Assembly (NCBI GenBank): GCA_963741985.1
Contig: CAVUKD010000002.1
Location: 1,922,001-1,986,000, forward strand
DNA length: 64,000 nucleotides
DNA from: Cryomorpha sp963741985
GTDB lineage: Bacteria > Bacteroidota > Bacteroidia > Flavobacteriales_D > Cryomorphaceae
Direction: 5' to 3'
In this document: positions 9,118 through 17,572 of the stretch, piece by piece
Numbering within the stretch: position 1 is the first letter of the stretch
Layout: every line of letters begins with the position of its first letter
Notes under the pieces: model-generated
Seen by the model: the letters and a program-made list of their open reading frames with translations, nothing else
Database searches by the model: none
Told to the model about the DNA's origin: nothing
Translations under genes and position numbers: made by a program

Positions 9118-9945
9118 TTACTTTTTCTGCCAATAATACCCCGAATCATCAATATTGAAAATCTCTTCGGTAATTCCATTTTTATCCCTAAAATCGTGCA
9201 CAGCTTTTTTACAAGCAGGAATAGTCCCGTAATCATCGATGATTATAAACCCGCCGGAGGATAATTTATGGTACAAGTTAACCAGACCATCCATCGTAGA
9301 TTCGTACATGTCTCCATCCAGACGCAAAACCGCTAATTTTTCAATCGGTGCTTTAGGCAGAGAGTCTTTGAACCAGCCTTTTAAGAACTTTACGTTTTCA
9401 TCTAAAAGGTTAAAACGTTTGAAATTCTCTTTTACCTGATCCATAGAAATTCGAAGTTGCTCCAATGAATACAAATCATCACCGGCATCTTCGGGATAGA
9501 GTTCGGTATTTGGTTTTGGAAGGCCCTCAAACGAATCGGCAACCCAAACCGTTCTACCCGGATCTAAAATATTAAAAAGTGCTTTCGCAAAAATACAAGC
9601 ACCACCACGCCAAACACCTGTTTCAATAAAATCTCCCTCAACATTATTTTTCACAACACTTTCTATACAAAATTGAATATTGTTCAAACGTTTGGTCCCA
9701 ATCATGCTGTACCCATTAATCGGCCAGCCCAAACCGTTTTCTCTATGTTTGAGTCCATTTTTATCAATACCGGTAATAATCAACTTCTTTTTGGCAAGCA
9801 CATTTATCACTTGATTTATAGCGAATCGTTTTAAAAAAAAGCCGCTATTCGGAGGGTAAGGTGTTAGTTGAAAGCGATTCGCATTGTCCTTGTCAATTAG
9901 AACTTCTTTTAAAAGCGATATATAATTATTCTCTAATTCTGTCAA
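9118..9945 (-). CDS. TylF/MycF-type O-methyltransferase
   Basis: A 275-residue SAM-dependent methyltransferase of the macrocin O-methyltransferase family (PF05711). Characteristic segments in order are YSMIGTKRLNNI, GDFIETGVWRGGACIFA (SAM motif I, ~103), VADSFEGLPKP (~135), LRLDGDMYEST (~205, metal/acceptor region) and IIIDDYGT. In polysaccharide loci these enzymes methylate sugar hydroxyls. Its position beside the flippase and a sulfotransferase suggests a decorating enzyme for the exported glycan. The acceptor is unknown. Confidence 0.88.
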   Translation of the reverse strand: MTELENNYISLLKEVLIDKDNANRFQLTPYPPNSGFFLKRFAINQVINVLAKKKLIITGIDKNGLKHRENGLGWPINGYSMIGTKRLNNIQFCIESVVKNNVEGDFIETGVWRGGACIFAKALFNILDPGRTVWVADSFEGLPKPNTELYPEDAGDDLYSLEQLRISMDQVKENFKRFNLLDENVKFLKGWFKDSLPKAPIEKLAVLRLDGDMYESTMDGLVNLYHKLSSGGFIIIDDYGTIPACKKAVHDFRDKNGITEEIFNIDDSGYYWQKK

Positions 9946-10009
9946 ATCCTGTATTTTCCTGCGAAGCTATTAATTTTTTGCTTTCTGAAATCCTGTAAAT
10001 CGGATTTAG

Positions 10010-10933
10010 CTATTGCCTCAGGAAATATTCCGAATCAAAGCGGTCAGAATCATTTAGCTCGGGCAAGATTTCACCCAATTTCCTATTGTCATCCCGATAA
10101 GTATTTACCAATTTTTCAGTTAACTCCGGTGAGAAAGCAAAACCTTTTTTGCCACCCATTTTATGCTCAATAAAACGTCTTTTAACTCCAAAAAGCCATC
10201 TTCCAAAACGACCTCGATTTATCAGTGGTTCGAATCGATTTAGTGTTCGGGTGAGCTTGATTTGCCGCGATGATAAGCTTTTATTCACCCTTACCTTAGC
10301 TCTATAAATTTCTACTTTTTCGAAATTTAGCTTTGTACAGAGCCTTTCGGCAAAAGCCATTGGATCCGACTTGAAATCTTCAAAAAGAAGGACATGCACT
10401 TTCGTGAAAAGCGATTGATACAAGTCAATCAGAGCAGCGTATTTGTACGATTCGGTGTTTTCAGCTTCCGCAAATGTAGGGTAAAGTGGATTTTCTGGTG
10501 TCGATGGGGTATCCGAAAATCGGATAAATTCTTCGGGCGAACACTTATAGCCGCTATAGATTCCGATGGAATAGAGCGACTGGAGTAAGCTTACTTGATA
10601 GCGGAGCATGAGTACAATCTCAGAGTTCGGAAAAAATTGTTGAAGCCTGCGAGCCGTTCGGGATCGGTTTGTAGAATTAAGATAAATAGATTGCCCCACA
10701 AACAGTTCGTTGGAGAGAATCGCATTTTGACTGCGAATTTCAGCAGCAGTTTTTTCAAATTCTGTTTCATCAAAAAGCGAGTCGTCCTGATAAAGCAGCC
10801 GCTGAAAAGCAGCGGAATAATGGGTGGTTTCCACCCCAAGAAAAGTGAAGCCTTCTATTTTCGGGAAGAACTCCCGCTGTAAAAAAGTGCTCGCCGTGCG
10901 CGGCATGCCAATATGGATAATGGTTTTCCCCAC
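10010..10933 (-). CDS. P-loop sulfotransferase-like protein
   Basis: About 307 residues. The N-terminal IIHIGMPRTASTFLQ is the 5'-phosphosulfate-binding loop of PAPS-dependent sulfotransferases. LMLRYQVSLLQSLYSIG (~110) corresponds to the 3'-phosphate region (R..P...S pattern, with the proline replaced). A likely GTG start at 10933 keeps the first strand; TTG at 10939 is also possible. The predicted role is sulfation of a carbohydrate, presumably the polymer made by this locus (inference). It is a single gene on the minus strand next to the methyltransferase. Carbohydrate sulfation is often seen in marine bacteria. Confidence 0.75.
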   Translation of the reverse strand: MGKTIIHIGMPRTASTFLQREFFPKIEGFTFLGVETTHYSAAFQRLLYQDDSLFDETEFEKTAAEIRSQNAILSNELFVGQSIYLNSTNRSRTARRLQQFFPNSEIVLMLRYQVSLLQSLYSIGIYSGYKCSPEEFIRFSDTPSTPENPLYPTFAEAENTESYKYAALIDLYQSLFTKVHVLLFEDFKSDPMAFAERLCTKLNFEKVEIYRAKVRVNKSLSSRQIKLTRTLNRFEPLINRGRFGRWLFGVKRRFIEHKMGGKKGFAFSPELTEKLVNTYRDDNRKLGEILPELNDSDRFDSEYFLRQ

Positions 10934-11021
10934 GCCCAAAACTAAATATTATTTGGACTTATTGGAGAAAGGAAGCAGATTCGATCCGAAATTCGGAATC
11001 GGACACCATTTTCTATCCTAT

Positions 11022-11378
11022 TCAATATTCCTGAACTAAAACATCAGTCGGGATGCTTAGGGCCACGCTTAATTTTCGAATCATAGTCAATGTAAGCTTA
11101 CGTTTACGGTTGAGTATTTCGCTAACCCGACTCGTAAATCCAACTATTTCGGCGAGATCTTTCTGCTTCATTCCCATCTGTTCCATTCGGAATTTTATCG
11201 CCTCAATGGGGTCGGGCATACCAATTGGATAGTGTTCATCTTCATATTTCTCGATCAAAATTGAAAGCACTTCTGCTTCATCTCCCTCCGGTGTATTGGC
11301 TTCGGCGTGAAAGATTTTTTCTAATCTTGCTAAAGCTTCATCGCAATCTTGTTCTGTTTTTATTGCTTTTATTTTCAT
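11022..11378 (-). CDS. higA: HigA-type antitoxin, HTH regulator
   Basis: A 118-residue protein. The first ~50 residues are an acidic helical HigA-type N-terminus (DEALARLEKIFHAE, AEVLSILIEKYED). The HTH (XRE type) follows: MGMKQKDLAEIVGFTSRVSEILNRKRKLT at ~70-98. The start at 11378 is chosen because it lies one base after the stop of the upstream toxin frame; a longer frame exists but overlaps the toxin. The gene follows the toxin, which is the usual higBA order. It should bind and neutralise HigB and repress its own promoter. Because the partner toxin frame is interrupted, the antitoxin may be an orphan. Confidence 0.85.
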   Translation of the reverse strand: MKIKAIKTEQDCDEALARLEKIFHAEANTPEGDEAEVLSILIEKYEDEHYPIGMPDPIEAIKFRMEQMGMKQKDLAEIVGFTSRVSEILNRKRKLTLTMIRKLSVALSIPTDVLVQEY

Positions 11379-11379
11379 G

Positions 11380-11673
11380 TTAAATAGTATTTGCGTCAAT
11401 TTTGTCATACTCCTTATGTGTTCCAATAAATCGGATAAAGACCCATTTTCTCAGGAAGTTAATTTCCACAATTAATCGGTATTTATTTCAGCAAATATTG
11501 AATACAACACGACTATTTTTAAGAATACTTGCGGTGGCGTACTGAGATTTAATTTCGTTTGGGTTATTCCAGTCTGACCTCGAAGCTTCTTTGTACCAAA
11601 CCATTAATTGTTGTTGGCAGTCAGGATTTCGTTCCCAATAATTTCTTAAAGTTCGTTTAGCAACTACTCTCAA
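11380..11673 (-). pseudogene. higB: HigB-type toxin interrupted by an in-frame TGA
   Basis: The frame encodes a 97-residue RelE-superfamily mRNA interferase of the HigB type: MRVVAKRTLRNYWE, SDWNNPNEIKSQYATASIL and RVVFNIC. It then meets TGA at 11488-11490. Past that codon the same frame continues as NKYRLIVEINF and FIRFIGTHKEYDKIDANT to a TAA at 11380-11382, which matches the rest of the family. Family members have glycine after the cysteine, so a GGA to TGA change explains the stop. Nothing else is damaged. It is either a recently inactivated toxin, a base-call error, or readthrough. higA follows after one base. Confidence 0.85.
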
Positions 11674-11761
11674 AATTCGGTTTTCAAACGAAGATAGAAA
11701 ATAATTACCAAATTGGGAATATTTTACTGTTTATTCCTTTACACATACTATCTTTACCCCA

Positions 11762-12478
11762 ATGATCAATGCAATACTTTGTATGACCGGCACCATTCGC
11801 CCAAATACTGATAGGGTCAGTAGGACAGATGCGCTTGAGCGGCTCGCCGATTACAAAAAATGTATCCGCTTTTATCTCGACCAAACGAACTTGCCAATTT
11901 ATTTTCTCGAAAACTCAGATTATGACCTTTCGGAAGATGTCGATTTTAAAGAATTTCAGAGTTTAAATCGTTTTCATCTACTCAGGTTTGAGCCCCATCC
12001 CGATTCTGAAAAAGGAAAGGGCTTTCAGGAATTTTACACACTCGACCGATTCGTAGGGAAACATCTCGAAGCCGATGTTTTAATAAAAGTAACCGGAAGA
12101 TATGTTGTGAAGAATATTGCGAATCTCATTCCCCAACTCACTGCTCCGCTCAATATCGATTTACATCGAAAAATGAAGGTGGCTATCACGGGCTTTTTTG
12201 CTGTGGAGAAGTCGGTTTATTTAAATCATTTTTATCAAAAGTATACCCAAGCCAATGATGCGGAAGGCCGGTTTATTGAACACGTACTCTACGATGAAAT
12301 AATGCATTCCGACCTGAAATCAATGACCCGTCTTCTGCCTGAAAATCCGCAATATATCGGATTTTCGGGAAGTTATGGCGGAAGTTTGGAGCGGAATAAA
12401 TACAAAATGAGGGTGCGCGGAGTGGAGCGCAGCCTCAACCGAAGCCTCGGTATTCCGCAATTTTTAATCGAATATTGA
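11762..12478 (+). CDS. Hypothetical protein of the glycan cluster
   Basis: A 238-residue soluble protein, no signal peptide. The start (MINAILCMTGTIRPN) and internal segments such as LPIYFLENSDYDL and EADVLIKVTGRYVV resemble the N-terminal nucleotide-binding part of small glycosyltransferases, but I cannot assign a family. It is first in a run of plus-strand glycan genes and its stop overlaps the start of the next glycosyltransferase (TGATG). A role in synthesis of the same glycan is inferred from position only. Confidence 0.6.
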   Translation: MINAILCMTGTIRPNTDRVSRTDALERLADYKKCIRFYLDQTNLPIYFLENSDYDLSEDVDFKEFQSLNRFHLLRFEPHPDSEKGKGFQEFYTLDRFVGKHLEADVLIKVTGRYVVKNIANLIPQLTAPLNIDLHRKMKVAITGFFAVEKSVYLNHFYQKYTQANDAEGRFIEHVLYDEIMHSDLKSMTRLLPENPQYIGFSGSYGGSLERNKYKMRVRGVERSLNRSLGIPQFLIEY

Positions 12479-13614
12479 TGCGCTGGATTACCTACTTTCC
12501 TGAAATTCACAATGTACACCTTACGAAAGATTTGGGATTGCTTCCGTATTTTATGCAGGAAGTGGCAGGATATGATGCGGCTCTGGTTGGGCGATTTCCC
12601 GAAGAGGAATACCCCGCGCTCGAAGGCGAAGTGAAAGGATTGGAAACGATCTCTCTCGGCGACAAAGGGACCTGGTTTTTTGCCGAAAAGGCGTCCGCTC
12701 ATTATTTGAAAAATAACGCTAAAGAAATCGACGTTTTAAACCTTTATCACCTTAGCCGTCACACACTTGTTTACGGATTTTTGTACAAACGTGCTAATCC
12801 AAACGGAAAGCTTTACCTCAAACTCGACGCATACACATCACACCTCAAAAAGCGAAAAAGATACGCGCGCAATCCAATAAAAAATGAGATCCTGAAATAC
12901 CTCGAACGCCGTTTTTTTAAAATGGTTAACTTGATTTCTGTCGAGAGCACTCAAGGATTAGAAGCCGCTCAAAAAACGTATCCAAAGCTTAGAGAAAAAC
13001 TGTTTTATCTACCAAACGGCTGTAATGATTTGTATTTGAAAAAGCAATTTCCGACCCTTCCTGAAAAAGAAAATATCATTCTCTCAGTAGGCCGGATGGG
13101 AGGAGCTGATAAGAATTACGAACTGCTACTTCGTGCGCTGCCATTTCTGGAAATAGGCGATTGGAAAATTCGCATTGTCGGATCTATTACTGATGAATTT
13201 GAAGAAAAATGGCTCGCTGTCGCAAAAAAATATCCTGAAGCGGCTTCAAAAATCGAATTTCTTGGAGTTTTTACCGACCGCAAAAAACTCTACGATGAAT
13301 ATGCGAATGCCAAAGTTTTCTTCCTTCCTTCGCGTGTGGAGTCCTTTGGAATCGCATTTGCTGAAGCGCTTTATTTCGGTACGCTGCTGGTCGGACACGA
13401 AGGAATGTCGGCGTATCGCGATCTTTCAGCTAATGGAAAATATGGAGTGTTTTATCAAGACAATGACGCCAAGAGTTTTGCGGAAGCTCTCTCCAAAGCA
13501 GTAGGAATGAGCGAAAAATCAGACATTTGTAAAGAGATTGAAAACCACACTGCCAAGAATTTTTATTGGAGTAGTTTGGCGTTGAAATTAGCTAAACGGT
13601 TGGGAAATGAATAG
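12478..13614 (+). CDS. GT4-family glycosyltransferase
   Basis: A 378-residue GT-B fold enzyme (Glycos_transf_1, PF00534). The donor-binding domain starts at IILSVGRMGGADKNYELLLRAL (~202) and carries the E-x7-E motif in ESFGIAFAEAL (~290). The ATG at 12478 overlaps the previous stop; a TTG three bases earlier is less likely. Its stop is overlapped by the following GT2 gene start at 13607. It transfers a sugar from a nucleotide donor to a growing glycan; specificity is unknown. Confidence 0.9.
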   Translation: MRWITYFPEIHNVHLTKDLGLLPYFMQEVAGYDAALVGRFPEEEYPALEGEVKGLETISLGDKGTWFFAEKASAHYLKNNAKEIDVLNLYHLSRHTLVYGFLYKRANPNGKLYLKLDAYTSHLKKRKRYARNPIKNEILKYLERRFFKMVNLISVESTQGLEAAQKTYPKLREKLFYLPNGCNDLYLKKQFPTLPEKENIILSVGRMGGADKNYELLLRALPFLEIGDWKIRIVGSITDEFEEKWLAVAKKYPEAASKIEFLGVFTDRKKLYDEYANAKVFFLPSRVESFGIAFAEALYFGTLLVGHEGMSAYRDLSANGKYGVFYQDNDAKSFAEALSKAVGMSEKSDICKEIENHTAKNFYWSSLALKLAKRLGNE

Positions 13615-13867
13615 CCGGCCCTTCCTTTCCATCATCACCGTAGCTTACAATTCATCGGCAACAATTTGGCGCACGCTGGAATCCTTGCGCCAACAAACAA
13701 ATAAAAATTTCGAATCCATTATTATCGACGGCGGAAGTACCGATGCCACAATGGAAATCGTAGAATCTTTTGATGATATTGTCACCAAAAGCCTTTCCGA
13801 AAAAGATGCCGGAATATACGATGCCTTGAACAAAGGAATCTACTTTCACAATGACTTATGTCAATAA
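13607..13867 (+). pseudogene. GT2-family glycosyltransferase, truncated N-terminal part
   Basis: Encodes the first ~78 residues of a GT2 glycosyltransferase (LSIITVAYNSSATIWRTLES, IIIDGGSTDATMEIV, EKDAGIYDALNKGI). After AAAGGAATC (about 13843) homology to the second copy at 17573 ends and a short unrelated tail runs to a stop. The catalytic DxD region is missing. The break coincides with the left edge of the lipase cassette, so the gene was probably cut by that insertion or rearrangement. A 69-base block (13677-13745) is identical to 17643-17711. Confidence 0.8.
13677..13745 (+). repeat. Direct repeat shared with the second GT2 gene (left copy)
   Basis: By eye, 69 bases identical to 17643-17711 inside the two GT2 genes; on both sides identity drops to roughly 75-80%. 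The sharp change suggests gene conversion or use as a recombination site. Confidence 0.75.
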
Positions 13868-14033
13868 ACTTATAGTACGATCTCCTAAAATTAATCGAAT
13901 TGATTATCAGCATCTTAACCCCCGTCCCCCGTTAAAAGATTTAAATTTTTCTTTATTTTAAGAGAAATCCTTGGTACATTACAGTCCCATAGAATAGAAA
14001 AATAGACAAGAAAACCTTAATTTTTATTAAAAA
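13868..14033. other. Left junction of the lipase cassette, non-coding
   Basis: AT-rich spacer between the cut GT2 gene and the hairpin. I see no open frame, no terminal inverted repeat, no tRNA and no clear TAnnTTTG element here. It contains a C-rich patch (CCCCCGTCCCCC) near 13919-13930. Confidence 0.4.
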
Positions 14034-14056
14034 ACCCCAACGGACTAGGTTGGGGT
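14034..14056 (+). promoter_or_regulatory. Perfect 8-bp hairpin upstream of a strong SD
   Basis: ACCCCAAC - GGACTAG - GTTGGGGT forms a perfect 8-bp stem with a 7-base loop. It follows an A/T-rich run and lies 21 bases before the SD at 14078. It is not followed by a T-run, so a simple terminator is unlikely; a 5'-UTR element is more plausible. Confidence 0.6.
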
Positions 14057-14077
14057 CATCAAAACCACCCAGTTCTA

Positions 14078-14089
14078 AAAGGAGGTGAT
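14078..14089 (+). promoter_or_regulatory. Unusually complete Shine-Dalgarno sequence
   Basis: AAAGGAGGTGAT is complementary over 12 bases to the bacterial 16S rRNA 3' end (ATCACCTCCTTT). It lies 1 base before the ATG at 14091, with GGAGG 5 bases away from it. Bacteroidota genes generally lack SD sequences and no other gene in this window has one like it. The ATG frame is MKTRK followed by TAG. Confidence 0.7.
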
Positions 14090-14090
14090 T

Positions 14091-15642
14091 ATGAAAACAC
14101 GAAAGTAGTACTTTAATCAGAAGGGTTTCACACCAAAGGATGTCAATGGAGATGATACCGATGAAGACGGTATTCCCGATGATGTTGAAGGAACAGGAGA
14201 TTTGGATGGTGACGGAATTCCAAATTATTTAGACTTAGATAGCGATGGAGACGGTGTACCTGACGGAATAGACTTATGCTATTATGTAGTAGGAGTTCCG
14301 CCGACAGGATGTCCCGCGGCCATTACCGATAGAAATGTATTTTGGCTGCACGGTTACCAAGGCAATGAAACGAGCTTTGAATTGGTTGCTGATGATGTAG
14401 CAAACACTTATCTGGTAAACAGCCGAAGGCCTGACTATAATGCCTCGCAACAGTCATTAGCTTCATCGGCAGCGAATGTTGAGATAGATATTAACGACGT
14501 TCTCAACGGGAGTATTAATACCGAACGCAATTTTATCATTGCCCATAGTCTCGGGGGACTTTGTGGCAAGAACCTTAGGACAAATGACGGAGCCGACTAC
14601 AAGCACACCATTATACAATGGTCTCATCACATTCGGTACGCCACATCAAGGAGCAGCAGCAGCTAATACCTTGGTTGATAATCAGCAACTACTTAATAGT
14701 GTCCTTCACAATGCGTGTCAAAAACTTGCAGCCGGCCCCCTCAATGAAGAAATAAACAATAGCGGAGTCTTAGCAAGCGTAGCTGTAATGTTCGGCTTTG
14801 GCGGTGGCATTCTGAATGAAATTTGCGATGCAGGAGTAGGTGATGGCTTTTCGGCGATACTGAGTTTTGCCGAGCAAGGACTCGAAGATGAGATAACTAC
14901 AACTGCAGCGACTTCAATACCCGAGATGGCAACGGACAACAATGCTGTTTTCTATGGTATTGAGCATAGTGCAGGTGTAGGCATTGACGTAAATGACCCA
15001 ACACTTACACCACGTTTTATTGGAGCCTTACTTAATCCGCCGAGTTCATTTCCGCTATATGGTGCCGATGCTTCTGATGAACTCGGAATTGCAGAAGTGG
15101 CCAGTCAACTCGACTTCTACGTTTCAAAAATGAACTTTTGGTATGATATTGATGACATGCTTTGCCCGGATCATTGGTGGATCTTGTGGTGTACGTCGAG
15201 TGCTGAGCCAATTGCCGATGGATATAAAGAAGGAGTTGATTGGTTTGCTACACTCGACCCTACCTGGAAGGAGTTAATTGGAGCTACGGGAACAGAAGTA
15301 GTCCAAACCGGGTGTTCATACTCGAAAGTATCTGACGGTTGGGGCGGCCACGCCGGACATTGCGACGAATATCTGGGTTTTGAAGCGGATTGCAACCCAA
15401 GTTATGGATACGATTGCGAAGATCCTGTATATCAAGTTCAATCCTTTTATAAACCATCAGATGGTTTTATCCTCGCAGAATCTGCCATGGATGGCCCGGG
15501 CATGAACTATGAAGCTAAGTTTATGGATGGGTCTAATCATTTGCAGATGAAAAATGATAGTCAGATGGATCATGCAATTTATAAGATATTTCATGATGGG
15601 ATTGAAGAAGACAGAAATTTCTTTAACACAGACGAAAGATGA
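14091..15642 (+). pseudogene. Calcium-repeat alpha/beta-hydrolase (lipase-like), interrupted
   Basis: About 515 residues if repaired. The frame from ATG 14091 reads MKTRK, TAG (14106), then continues in frame into aspartate-rich calcium-binding repeats (DVNGDDTDEDGIPDD, DLDSDGDGVPDG) like thrombospondin type 3. Next comes an alpha/beta-hydrolase: NVFWLHGYQGNETSF (oxyanion region) and AHSLGGL with the nucleophile serine. One extra T at about 14559-14562 shifts the frame; removing it gives HSLGGLVARTLGQM and continues as ITFGTPHQGA to the end at 15642. No signal peptide is visible. The TAG and frameshift together suggest decay or sequence error. The stop overlaps the next lipoprotein gene (ATGA). 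The substrate is unknown. Confidence 0.7.
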
Positions 15643-16885
15643 GAAAGATGAATATTATACTATCCCTATTTCTCGCAAGCCTTTTTTGGGCTTGCGAGAA
15701 ACCTGATCTGGTGCCGCCCGACCCAACACAGGTCGAGCAAGACACCATTTTTGAACTGATCTGGGCTACGCGGATGGATTATGAGAAAGAAATAGTAAGC
15801 CTTGCAAATCCGGTAGTTTATCAAGATTGGTTCATTGTAAATGGTGATTTACGATTCCCGCCAACTATCATGGCTTTTAATAAAGATACAGGCGAAAAAG
15901 ACTGGGAATTGGTATTAGATCAAGTTGCAGGCAAAAATATCAATGAAATGTTTCTTTATAATAATTTAATATTAGCCGAAAATGCTTATTCTGTATTTGC
16001 CATCGATCTTGATACCAAAAGTATACTATGGGAAGAAAATCTAAAAGCTATCGGTATGCGTTTAAGTTCGATGTCTCTCGCAGCTAACGGAAAATTATAT
16101 CTGAAAGGTGATTTTTCTTTCGGAACTCCCGGGCAGGTTCTTCACGTGTATGAATTTGACCCCTATACCGGAGAGAATCGAGATGTTTTTAACGCTGCAC
16201 CCGATTCTACGGGTATTTATTCTTGCAATCCCCCGGCTGTATGGTACGATGAAGAGTTAGGTAAGGATATACTCGTAATGAATTTATACCCTGACTCCTT
16301 TAATCCGCCCCAGGAAGGTACCCAGTTTCTTATTGGCGTAAATCCCGATACAAGAGAAGAATTGTGGCGTGTCCCCCTAGTAGAGCAGTTTCCTTCCGGC
16401 GGTGGACGTCCCGTAGTCATTGTTGATAACCACGCTATAACTGGTGGCTGGGATAAGATATTTTCTATAGACTTAGACCATCGAAATCTATTGCCTGGAG
16501 TACTGATTTTGACTATCCCTGGGCCGTGTGGAGTAATACGCAGCGATTAGTCGTTGACGGGAAAGTTTATGCCAATTCCGGTCAGGAAGATGTAGCTTGT
16601 CTTGATCTGGAAACGGGCGATTTTATGTGGAGAAACCCCAGAGGTGGTCCCAACTGTACGGACAATATGCTGTATTACGAAAAAGAAGACTTACTGGTAT
16701 TTACTTCTTGGGGCTACGGATCGATCATGATACTGGATGCCTTTACGGGCGAGACGGTACATGACGAACACAGGTATGATAATTCTTCGTACAACAAAGA
16801 TGTTGTTTACGATGAAGAACGAGACATGTTTTTTACATGTACTTACAAGCATGCTATCGCATTTAAAGTACACCGACCGGAGTAA
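15639..16885 (+). pseudogene. PQQ-like beta-propeller lipoprotein, one frameshift
   Basis: About 415 residues when repaired. A lipoprotein signal (lipobox LFWAC, ~19) is followed by repeated PQQ-type blades: FNKDTGEKDWEL, IDLDTKSILWEE, VNPDTREELWRV and LDLETGDFMWRN. Such propellers are usually scaffolds for protein interaction; no cofactor-binding claim is made. A single missing base near 16493-16495 splits the frame. The downstream frame resumes as WSTDFDYPWAVWSNTQRL and runs to 16885. It overlaps the lipase-like gene by ATGA, so the two are coupled. A partner or guard role for the lipase is only an inference from this coupling. Confidence 0.75.
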
Positions 16886-16887
16886 AG

Positions 16888-17460
16888 ATGAAGATGGGAA
16901 TTAATAAGGTAAATACAACCTATGCTTTGAAAAATTTATTTTACTTGTGTCTAACATTCTTATTATCAACGCACATGATTCGCGCTCAAGTTGGTACCCA
17001 AACGGACAGTATAGGGGAGATGAGTAATTTTACCGTATATGGTGAGGCCTCTACATATCTCGTAGTTAGTTCCGTATCCATAAATTTTGAACGAAGGCTT
17101 TATAGTTCAAGTTCTCAGAAATTTCATTTATATGGAAGAGCCGGTTATGGATATGTAGATGTTCAAAATTTATTTTTTTGTTCCGGTAAGACTGCAGTTG
17201 GAGGGCTGTTCAGCTTTACGATCCTTACGGGTAAAGGAGACCATCATTTCGAAGCGGATGCAGGTATTTATTTTGGAACATTCAAAAATAAAGAAATCGA
17301 TTCATGGCTCATTAGTGGTCCGTGTAATGAAAAAACCGGTTCTCGCGTAATTCCTTTGATTGACTTAGGTTACCGTTATCAAATACCTGAAGGCGGTTTC
17401 CTTTTTCGTGCAAGAGCCGGTACTTATGGATTGGGAGTAGGATTTGGATATGCATTCTAA
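16888..17460 (+). CDS. Small outer membrane beta-barrel-like protein
   Basis: A 190-residue protein with a signal peptide ending THMIRAQ. Alternating hydrophobic/aromatic strands follow, and the C-terminus is GVGFGYAF; a terminal phenylalanine is typical of outer membrane barrels inserted by BamA. It begins two bases after the PQQ-lipoprotein stop, so it belongs to the same transcript. Family not recognised. It is the last gene of the inserted cassette and, unlike its two neighbours, its frame is intact. Confidence 0.65.
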   Translation: MKMGINKVNTTYALKNLFYLCLTFLLSTHMIRAQVGTQTDSIGEMSNFTVYGEASTYLVVSSVSINFERRLYSSSSQKFHLYGRAGYGYVDVQNLFFCSGKTAVGGLFSFTILTGKGDHHFEADAGIYFGTFKNKEIDSWLISGPCNEKTGSRVIPLIDLGYRYQIPEGGFLFRARAGTYGLGVGFGYAF

Positions 17461-17559
17461 AATTACTGTTCAATCTTTATTTGCTATGGAGTAGACTCAG
17501 TTCGGATATTCAAATGCAAAAAGAAGTTTCGTGTGAAGAAATAATCCCATTCCAAACTG

Positions 17560-17567
17560 TATTTTTG
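17560..17567 (+). promoter_or_regulatory. Promoter -7 element before GT2 gene
   Basis: TATTTTTG fits TAnnTTTG and lies 5 bases before the ATG at 17573, so the transcript would have almost no leader. A similar sequence (TATCTTTACCCCAATG) precedes the glycan gene at 11762, suggesting a shared promoter type in this cluster. Confidence 0.5.
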
Positions 17568-17572
17568 CCCCA

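Noticed and set aside
10937..10944. TAGTTTTG promoter element for the sulfotransferase
   Set aside because: It would place transcription start inside or after the best start codon and remove the first strand of the P-loop fold; probably chance.
14034..14056. Integron attC site
   Set aside because: The arms CCCCAAC/GTTGGGG resemble attC cores, but the terminal bases do not fit RYYYAAC/GTTRRRY, the loop is only 7 bases and no second inner pair is present.
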